Notes under the pieces: model-generated | What the model was told of the DNA's origin: nothing | The model's database searches: none | Seen by the model: the letters and a program-made list of their open reading frames with translations, nothing else | Assembly: GCA_017434045.1 (NCBI GenBank) | Contig: JAFRGA010000103.1 | Span: 1-64,000 of the forward strand | Source: Eggerthellaceae bacterium | GTDB lineage: Bacteria > Actinomycetota > Coriobacteriia > Coriobacteriales > Eggerthellaceae | DNA: 64,000 nucleotides | Direction of reading: 5' to 3' | Position numbers and translations under genes: made by a program | In this document: in pieces, positions 58,534 through 64,000 of the stretch | Numbering within the stretch: position 1 is the first letter of the stretch | Layout of the letters: each line of letters starts with the position of its first letter

Positions 58534-59805
58534 ATGGCAGGTTTTGCGGGAACACCACCTCAGCAGGGAGTAGCCTCCTCTGTCGTGCGCACATGTGCAT
58601 GCGCGGCGATTGCGGCAACCCTATCGATTCCCCTCGTCATCGCGCCCGACCCAGCTTGGGCGGAAGAGCTAGACATTTACCCTGTTGCCGATGAGTTCCA
58701 GCAGGAGGTTGAGCGCACGGCAGCGGAGTACGATGAAGCCATTGCTGCGGTTGCCAAGGCAGAAGCCGATATTCAGGAAAACACAGTGCGTATCGACGAG
58801 ATTTCGGCCAAGATTCCCGAACAACAAGAGCGAGGCAACAACGCGGCACGGAGCCTGTATAAGCTTCACCAGCAGGAATCGGGATTGCTGCAGTTGCTGT
58901 TCGACAGCGGGTCGTTCTACGAATTCCTCGTCAACGTCGATAGCCTCAACCGCATTTCCACCGCCCATGTCGAAGAGCTGCAATCACTTGCCTCCATGAA
59001 AAGCGAGCTCGACACCAGGCGGGTGGCGCTCGAAAATGCCCGCGAAAGCGCTGTGAAGCACGCTGAGGAAGCGGATGCAGCCCTGAAGGCCGCCCAAGAG
59101 GCTCGGCTCGAAGCGCAAAGGCGCGCGCAGGAGGAAGCGCGTCGCCAAGCCGAGGAGGCTGCGGCAGCAGCGGCTGCTGCGGAGGCAGAACGGATAGCTG
59201 CAGCACAAGCAGCTGAATCGGCCCAAGCCGAAGAAGAGGAGCAGGTTCCGGAGGAATCTGCCGAAGCCGCAGGAAAAGGGGATGACCAGGGAAGCTCGAA
59301 AGCCTCCGAAGAGCAAAGCGAGGCCAACGAGGAGCCGAAAGCCCAAGCTGAACCGGAGCAGGCACCTGAGCCCGAACCGGAGGTTCAGCCGGAGCCCGAG
59401 CCAATCGAACAGCCCACGAACGATGGCGCAGACTGGACGGCAGATCAGGCTGCCTTCATCAATGAATGGTCAGGTCGCATCGATGCCTATCTCGCCGGAT
59501 CGCCGCTTGACGGTCAAGGCGTCAACTTTGCGAAAGCCGCTTGGGCGTACGGTGTTGACCCACGCTGGTCGCCTGCCATCTCCTGCGTTGAGAGCACGAA
59601 GGGCGCCAACTGCTTCCTGCCGCACAACGCCTGGGGCTGGGGTGGTGCGAGCTGGGGATCGTGGGAAGAGGCGATTGATGCGCATGTGGCAGGTTTGGCG
59701 CGCGGGTATGGCTACACCATCTCGATTGACAACGCCAAGAAGTACTGCCCGCCCAACTGGGAGAAGTGGTATAACAGCACGCTCGAGCAGATGAACATGA
59801 TCTAG
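58534..59805 (+). CDS. Secreted coiled-coil protein with lysozyme-like C-terminal domain (paralog 2)
   Basis: 423 residues. Signal peptide (about 15-43, probably cut after AWA), PcsB-like coiled coil (about 50-175, with HQQESGLLQLLFDSGSFYEFL in the same place as paralog 1), an Ala/Glu helical stretch (175-225), a Pro/Glu-rich linker (about 230-295) and the same C-terminal domain (about 300-423): WSPAISCVESTKG (Glu353), PHNAWGWGGA, GSWEEAIDAHVAGLARGYGY. The linker, absent from paralog 1, could span the wall. Two Cys in the domain (SCVES and NCFLP) are positioned for a disulfide. Confidence 0.75.
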   Translation: MAGFAGTPPQQGVASSVVRTCACAAIAATLSIPLVIAPDPAWAEELDIYPVADEFQQEVERTAAEYDEAIAAVAKAEADIQENTVRIDEISAKIPEQQERGNNAARSLYKLHQQESGLLQLLFDSGSFYEFLVNVDSLNRISTAHVEELQSLASMKSELDTRRVALENARESAVKHAEEADAALKAAQEARLEAQRRAQEEARRQAEEAAAAAAAAEAERIAAAQAAESAQAEEEEQVPEESAEAAGKGDDQGSSKASEEQSEANEEPKAQAEPEQAPEPEPEVQPEPEPIEQPTNDGADWTADQAAFINEWSGRIDAYLAGSPLDGQGVNFAKAAWAYGVDPRWSPAISCVESTKGANCFLPHNAWGWGGASWGSWEEAIDAHVAGLARGYGYTISIDNAKKYCPPNWEKWYNSTLEQMNMI

Positions 59806-59846
59806 TGTCTTGGAAGCTGGCGGGAGCGGCAGAGAAGGTGCTAGAG

Positions 59847-59909
59847 TGCGATGGGGGCGGGTGCTTTGTCGCGCGGTTCCCGCATGACAAAGCACCCGCC
59901 CCCATCGCA
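59847..59909. repeat. Long perfect inverted repeat
   Basis: Perfect 24-base arms (left arm starts TGCGATGGGGGCGGGTGC) with a 15-base loop, 41 bases after paralog 2. A normal terminator hairpin follows at once, so this is an extra element. Confidence 0.85.
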
Positions 59910-59916
59910 TAAACGA

Positions 59917-59938
59917 AGCGGGGGCCTACGCCCCCGCT
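59917..59938. terminator. Terminator between convergent genes
   Basis: AGCGGGGGC and GCCCCCGCT arms with a CTAC loop, between paralog 2 and the foldase gene. Confidence 0.75.
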
Positions 59939-59968
59939 CGAACCAAGGTGTTTTAGATAGCCGCCGCC

Positions 59969-61243
59969 TTACGCTGCGGACTTGGAGGCCTCGGAGCTTG
60001 CGGCTTCGCTTGAGGCGGAGGAGCTTGCAGATTCACCAGAAGCGGCGGTGCTTTCTGCGGACTCGGAAGCGGCGGCCTCGCTCGAGCTTGCTTCTTCGAG
60101 CTCGACGTCAACGCCTTCCTCGTCGGCACCCTCTTCGTTGCCTTCCACGACTTCGACGTCGCTCTCGCCCGATTCTTTGCTTTCGTACTTGCTCATGTCG
60201 ACGTTGTACGAGGCGTCAGCCGGAATCGGGTTGATGACGATGTTGGCGGCTTTGCGTTGCTCCTCAAGCCATGCCTTGTAATCGTTGTCAACTTTCATGG
60301 ACTTGGCCATCTCCTTGGCGGCGTCCTGGAACTCTTTGGGAAGCTGGTCAAGCTTGGTGATTTTCTCGGGCTTGTTGAAGACGTCGGTAACTTTGATGAT
60401 GTGAATGCCGTATTCGGTTTCGACCAGGTCGCTAACCTCGTCTTTGTCGAGCTCGGCGAGGGCGTCGGTGTACTCGGCCACGAAGTTGCTCGTGACATCC
60501 CAGCCGACGTCGCCGCCCTTCTCGGCGCTTCCTGTGTCATCGGAGTTCTGCTTGGCGAGCTCGGCGAAGTCGGCACCGCCCTTGATCTGGCTGAGAACAG
60601 CCTCGGCTTTTTCGCGTGCGGCCGCCATGGCTGCCTCGTCAGTCTTGTCGTCGACCTTGAACAGGATGTGCGAGGAGCGCTTGGCGCCGTCGTAGTACAT
60701 GCCGACAGTGTCGGCAGCGGTGAGCAGATCCTCATCGGTGACGTTTGCGTTGTCCTGGAAATGGGTGTTCAGCTTGTCTTGCAGAAGCGAGGTCCTGATG
60801 CTTTCGCGATAGGACTCTTCAGTGAATCCCGCCTGTTTAAGGGCAGCCTGCCAGGCCTCCTCGGACTCGAAGTTGGACTTCATCGATTCGACATGCTGGT
60901 CGATTTCGCTGTCTTCGACCGTGATGCCGAGCGAGCTGGCGTTGCTCTTGAGCAGTTCCTTGTCGACAAGGGAATTAATCGTTTGCTCGCGAAGGCTTTC
61001 GGGGGTCATGGCGTTTGCGGAGAGGAACTGTCCCCAGGAATCGTCGTCGTCAAGACCGTATTGGCCGCGGATATTCTGAACGTAATCGGTCACGGTAGCT
61101 TCGGGGATTTCCGTTCCGTTCACGGTAGCAGCGGCTCCGCCAGAACCCGTCGTCTGGGTTCCGCCTGAGCATGCGATAAGCACGCTGCAAGCGCTTATGA
61201 CGCCAAGAGCGATCAAGGCCTTTAGGAACTTCTCCATTTTCAT
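59969..61243 (-). CDS. PrsA/SurA-like peptidyl-prolyl isomerase lipoprotein
   Basis: 424 residues from MKMEKFLKAL (61243), eight bases after GAGGAG. Lipoprotein signal ending VLIAC-SGG (lipidated Cys25), a SurA-N-like helical chaperone part (about 40-190), one parvulin/PpiC rotamase domain (about 195-300, SSHILFKVDDKTDEAAM ... GGDVGWDVTSNFVAEYTDALAELDKDEVSDLVETEYGIHIIKV pattern) and an acidic/Ser-Ala-rich low-complexity C-terminal tail of about 75 residues. It acts outside the membrane to fold exported proteins. It is convergent with the secreted coiled-coil genes that could be its clients, which is inference. Confidence 0.88.
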   Translation of the reverse strand: MKMEKFLKALIALGVISACSVLIACSGGTQTTGSGGAAATVNGTEIPEATVTDYVQNIRGQYGLDDDDSWGQFLSANAMTPESLREQTINSLVDKELLKSNASSLGITVEDSEIDQHVESMKSNFESEEAWQAALKQAGFTEESYRESIRTSLLQDKLNTHFQDNANVTDEDLLTAADTVGMYYDGAKRSSHILFKVDDKTDEAAMAAAREKAEAVLSQIKGGADFAELAKQNSDDTGSAEKGGDVGWDVTSNFVAEYTDALAELDKDEVSDLVETEYGIHIIKVTDVFNKPEKITKLDQLPKEFQDAAKEMAKSMKVDNDYKAWLEEQRKAANIVINPIPADASYNVDMSKYESKESGESDVEVVEGNEEGADEEGVDVELEEASSSEAAASESAESTAASGESASSSASSEAASSEASKSAA

Positions 61244-61529
61244 ATCGTGTTCTCCTCGAGGTGAGAGAAGCCCGACGTAAACGTCGGCTACCCGCGCAAG
61301 CATCAACGTGCACCATTGTCGCACAGCCCATTTTTCGGGCAAAACGGTGCACAATATGGACAAATTCGCTTCACTATTTCTCGCTTGAGAATACATATCG
61401 GTGCATGAAAAAACCCTTGAGGCACACAACGAGGACGCAACGGCAGGTCTTCGACATGTCTGTTGAGATTAGACAAGCGCTTGTGATACGATTCCCCAGT
61501 TACACTCAGATTGCTCAAAGGGGTTTCGG

Positions 61530-63344
61530 ATGAAGCAAGACAACATACGCAACGTGGCCATCATCGCACATGTCGATCACGGCAAGACCACCATCGTCGA
61601 CCGGCTGCTGTACACGGCGGGCGTGTTCCGAGAGAACCAGCAGGTTGCTGAGCGCGTTTTGGACAGCAACGACCAGGAACGCGAGCGCGGGATCACGATT
61701 CTCTCCAAGAACATTTCCGTCACGTACAAGGACGTGAAGATAAACGTCATCGACACGCCGGGCCATGCCGATTTCGGCGGCGAGGTGGAACGCGTGCTGA
61801 ACATGGCCGACGGCGCCCTGTTGATCGTGGACGCGTTCGAGGGCCCGATGCCGCAAACGCGCTTCGTCCTGCGTCACGCCCTGGCCACGGGCATGCGCAT
61901 CGTCGTGGTCGTGAACAAGATCGACCGCCCGGGCGCGCGTCCCAACGAGGTGGTCGACGAGGTGTTCGACCTGATGGTCGAGCTTGATGCCAGCGACGAG
62001 CAGCTCGATTTCCCCGTCGTTTTCACAAGCGCCATGGCCGGCTATGCGCGTTTCGAGCCCGAAGACGACAACATGAACATGATTCCCCTACTCGAGACCA
62101 TCTTGAAGGAAGTGCCCGCACCCGAGTGCCAGCCCGAAGGCCCCATCGCCCTGCAAATCTGCACGGTCGACCATTCGAGCTTCGTCGGGCGCATCGGCGT
62201 GGGACGCCTCCATTCCGGCACCATTCACAAAGGTGAGCAGGTGCTGGTGGTGAAAGCCGACGGCACGCGCTACAACACCACCATCAAGCAGGTGTTCACG
62301 TTCGAGGAGCTCGGCAAGAAGGAACATAAGGAAGTGTATGCCGGCGACATCGTCGCCGTCGTGGGTGTAGACGACGCCGATATCGGCGACATGGTCACGA
62401 GCCGCGAGCATCCCGTGGTGCTCGACCCGATCAAGGTGGAGCAACCCACCATGTCCGTCGTGTTCGAGGCGTCCACGAGCCCCCTCGTCGGCCGCGAGGG
62501 TGACATCGTCGGCTCCCGCCAGCTGCGCGAACGCCTGTTGCGCGAGGCCGAGTCCAATATCAGCATGCGCATCACCGACGTCGAGGGCTCCACGGGCATG
62601 GAGGTGGCCGGGCGCGGCGTCCTGCACCTTTCGGTCCTGATGGAGACCATGCGCCGCGAGGGCTTCGAGTTCCAGGTCGGGCGTCCGCAAGTCGTGTTCC
62701 GCGAGGACGAGGACGGCAACCGCATGGAGCCCATCGAGGAGGCGACGGTCGACGTGCCGAGCGAGTACGCCGGCAAGTGCATCGAGGTGTTCGGCAACGC
62801 CGGCGGCGAGATGACCGACATGATCCAGCGCGGCGATGACACCCACCTCGTGTTCAAGATCCCCACGCGCGGCACCATGGGACTGCGCACGCGCCTTTTG
62901 AATGCAACGCGTGGCGAGGCGACGATGTTCCACCACTTCAGCGAGTACGGTCCGTACCGAGGCGAGATGGCGCATCGCAAGAACGGCATGATGATCTCGA
63001 TGAGCACGGGCAAGTCGGTGGCGTATGCGCTCGACACGCTGCAGGAGCGCGGGCGGCTGTTCATCGGCCCGGGCGAGGATTGCTACGAGGGCATGATCGT
63101 GGGCGAGTCGGCTAAGGAAGGCGACATGACCGTCAACGTCGAGAAGTCCAAGCAGCTCGGCAACCAGCGTTCGAGCAACGCCGACAAGGCCATCCAGCTG
63201 ACGCCGCCTGTCACGTTCACGCTCGAGGAGGCGCTGGAGTACATCGAGGACGACGAGCTGGTCGAGGTCACGCCCAAGTCCATCCGCTTGCGCAAGCGCC
63301 TTCTGACCGCCGTCGAGCGCAAGAAGGCCGCTGCGGGCAAGTAA
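61530..63344 (+). CDS. typA: Ribosome-associated GTPase TypA/BipA
   Basis: 604 residues from an ATG after AAAGGGG. A translational GTPase: G1 AHVDHGKTT, switch I RERGITI, G3 DTPGHADF, G4 NKIDR; then EF-G-like domains and the TypA C-terminal domain ([24 protein letters not shown]). It helps ribosome assembly and stress or low-temperature growth in other bacteria. It is followed by a perfect 30-base hairpin. Confidence 0.96.
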   Translation: MKQDNIRNVAIIAHVDHGKTTIVDRLLYTAGVFRENQQVAERVLDSNDQERERGITILSKNISVTYKDVKINVIDTPGHADFGGEVERVLNMADGALLIVDAFEGPMPQTRFVLRHALATGMRIVVVVNKIDRPGARPNEVVDEVFDLMVELDASDEQLDFPVVFTSAMAGYARFEPEDDNMNMIPLLETILKEVPAPECQPEGPIALQICTVDHSSFVGRIGVGRLHSGTIHKGEQVLVVKADGTRYNTTIKQVFTFEELGKKEHKEVYAGDIVAVVGVDDADIGDMVTSREHPVVLDPIKVEQPTMSVVFEASTSPLVGREGDIVGSRQLRERLLREAESNISMRITDVEGSTGMEVAGRGVLHLSVLMETMRREGFEFQVGRPQVVFREDEDGNRMEPIEEATVDVPSEYAGKCIEVFGNAGGEMTDMIQRGDDTHLVFKIPTRGTMGLRTRLLNATRGEATMFHHFSEYGPYRGEMAHRKNGMMISMSTGKSVAYALDTLQERGRLFIGPGEDCYEGMIVGESAKEGDMTVNVEKSKQLGNQRSSNADKAIQLTPPVTFTLEEALEYIEDDELVEVTPKSIRLRKRLLTAVERKKAAAGK

Positions 63345-63359
63345 GCCGAGCAGGGAGCT

Positions 63360-63425
63360 GCGAACAGGGGATGCCCGTTCCGCTCGTCTTTACTTAGACG
63401 AGCGGAACGGGCATCCCCTGTTCGC
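63360..63425. repeat. 30-base perfect hairpin after typA
   Basis: Perfect 30-base arms (63360-63389 starting GCGAACAGGGGATGCCCG, and 63396-63425) with a six-base TTACTT loop, 15 bases after the typA stop. It is longer than normal terminators and lacks a T tail, though it may still function as one. Confidence 0.9.
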
Positions 63426-63737
63426 GTTTGGCTGAAGAAACGAAGGCGTGCAGCCCATACGAGCGATTAACGTTTGCGTCCGCGATTTGCCAGGCAAAAA
63501 TTTTTGCCACGAACTCCCAGGCGCTCTACCCCGTAAGCGCCACAGGGCTGTTCGCTTAAGGTAATACTCTTGAAAAGACCAACACGTTTTATCCGACCAT
63601 GTAGTTGGCGGCGGACAACTATAAATGGCATTTTGATGGGGATGACCTGCGGTGATACTCTAAAACACCAACTGTCCTATAACTCCGTTGCGGCTTCATC
63701 TAGTTCTGAAGAATAGCCTAGCAGGCAATGAAGCGAG

Positions 63738-63838
63738 CGGCGTCCAGGCGCCCCAGGTTGGCTTAAAAGACGAGCGAAGTGTACTGTGGTACACGAGCGA
63801 AGGCTTGAAAGCCAAGATGGGGTGCATGGGCGTCGCGC
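63738..63838. repeat. Structured element next to tRNA-Ser
   Basis: Imperfect 28-base arms (GCGGCGTCCAGGCGCCCCAG... and its partner ending GCATGGGCGTCGC) enclose an inner GTGTAC-TGTG-GTACAC hairpin. It could be a repeat element or a small structured RNA; I cannot tell which. Confidence 0.5.
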
Positions 63839-63852
63839 AGCGTGCGAATGAA

Positions 63853-63874
63853 AAATCGCCCGACAGGGCGATTT
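63853..63874 (-). terminator. Terminator of tRNA-Ser
   Basis: AAATCGCCC and GGGCGATTT arms with a four-base loop; read on the minus strand the stem is followed by TTCATT and sits 10 bases beyond the tRNA 3' end. Confidence 0.8.
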
Positions 63875-63884
63875 GAAATCCAGA

Positions 63885-63977
63885 TGGCGGAGAGGCAGGG
63901 ATTCGAACCCTGGTTACCGGGTTCACCGGTAAAACGGTTTTCGAGACCGCCGCATTCAACCGCTCTGCCACCTCTCC
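63885..63977 (-). tRNA. tRNA-Ser(CGA)
   Basis: 93 bases on the minus strand with a 7-bp acceptor stem (GGAGAGG/CCTCTCC), discriminator G and encoded CCA. The anticodon loop CTCGAAA, closed by GCGGT/ACCGT, gives anticodon CGA, which reads the serine codon UCG. The long variable arm (TACCGGTGAACCCGGTA) is typical of serine tRNAs, and the T arm GGTTCGAATCC is intact. Confidence 0.95.
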
Positions 63978-64000
63978 GCAAGGTGGCTGAAAAGTGGCGG

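Larger units (their letters stand above)
63426..63884. other. Gene-free stretch before tRNA-Ser
   Basis: No convincing gene. It includes a GGCAAAAATTTTTGCC palindrome (about 63493-63509), and a strongly structured ~100-base element (63738-63838) described in the findings. Confidence 0.45.

Noticed and set aside
63480-63560. Second tRNA or tRNA remnant
   Set aside because: Only a few tRNA-like pieces (AACTCCCAGGCGCTCTACC); no cloverleaf can be formed.
63688-63876. 62-residue open frame before tRNA-Ser
   Set aside because: It reads through the structured element and the tRNA terminator; no start signal.

Overview
The window looks like the replication-origin region of an anaerobic high-GC actinobacterium. 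My best guess is class Coriobacteriia, family Eggerthellaceae; this is inference from gene content and protein character, since no 16S gene is present. The core order gyrA-gyrB-dciA-recF-dnaN (minus strand), then an origin-like AT-rich gap, a GHKL-ATPase gene, then dnaA-rpmH-rnpA-yidD-yidC-jag-rsmG-parA-parB (plus strand) means that both arms are transcribed away from a point near 23.0-24.5 kb. Three parS sites (30.2, 33.2, 36.7 kb) and several TTTTCCACA DnaA-box-like sites support this being oriC.

Layout. 0.6-2.7 kb: aspartate kinase and a HAD phosphatase. 2.7-4.5 kb: membrane diguanylate cyclase. 5.1-11.3 kb: a minus-strand type IV pilus/type II secretion-like cluster (GspF-like, pilin-like proteins, PilT-like ATPase, a repeat-rich surface protein) with a transglutaminase-like lipoprotein. 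11.5-14.4 kb: two LytTR regulators with unusual receiver domains alternating with two small membrane proteins. 14.6-22.8 kb: gyrA to dnaN. 23-32 kb: origin, dnaA and the translation/insertion/partition genes. 32-34 kb: rlmN and ddl. 35.9-39 kb: a dinG-type exonuclease-helicase broken by one in-frame TAA. 39-43.6 kb: membrane protein, degenerate M28-like peptidase and a Cys-rich small protein. 44-47.4 kb: asd, tlyA-like methyltransferase and a DUF711/PFL protein. 47.5-53.5 kb: secreted protein and a giant 2-hydroxyacyl-CoA dehydratase activase fusion. 54.5-63.3 kb: rsmI, an NSS-family transporter, two paralogous secreted coiled-coil/lysozyme-like proteins, a PpiC-type lipoprotein foldase and typA. 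The window closes with tRNA-Ser(CGA).

The most unusual content is in the non-coding DNA. At least four families of palindromic repeats occupy most gaps: (R1) a hairpin whose arms carry TGTGGAAAAGGGTC, found alone and as the two ends of a ~215-bp MITE-like element present twice; (R2) a ~90-bp repeat with GTCATTC/ATGAC ends; (R3) an element with GCCTACAG/GCGGTAAT on one side and GCGGAAGCGGCTCACC on the other, found between genes, nested in itself, and inserted in frame in the activase gene; (R4) GGGGACAGTCCCC-type palindromes. A separate intergenic block at 53741-54282 holds fourteen copies of a 23-bp element whose spacing depends on relative orientation. I regard that as the best candidate for something undescribed.
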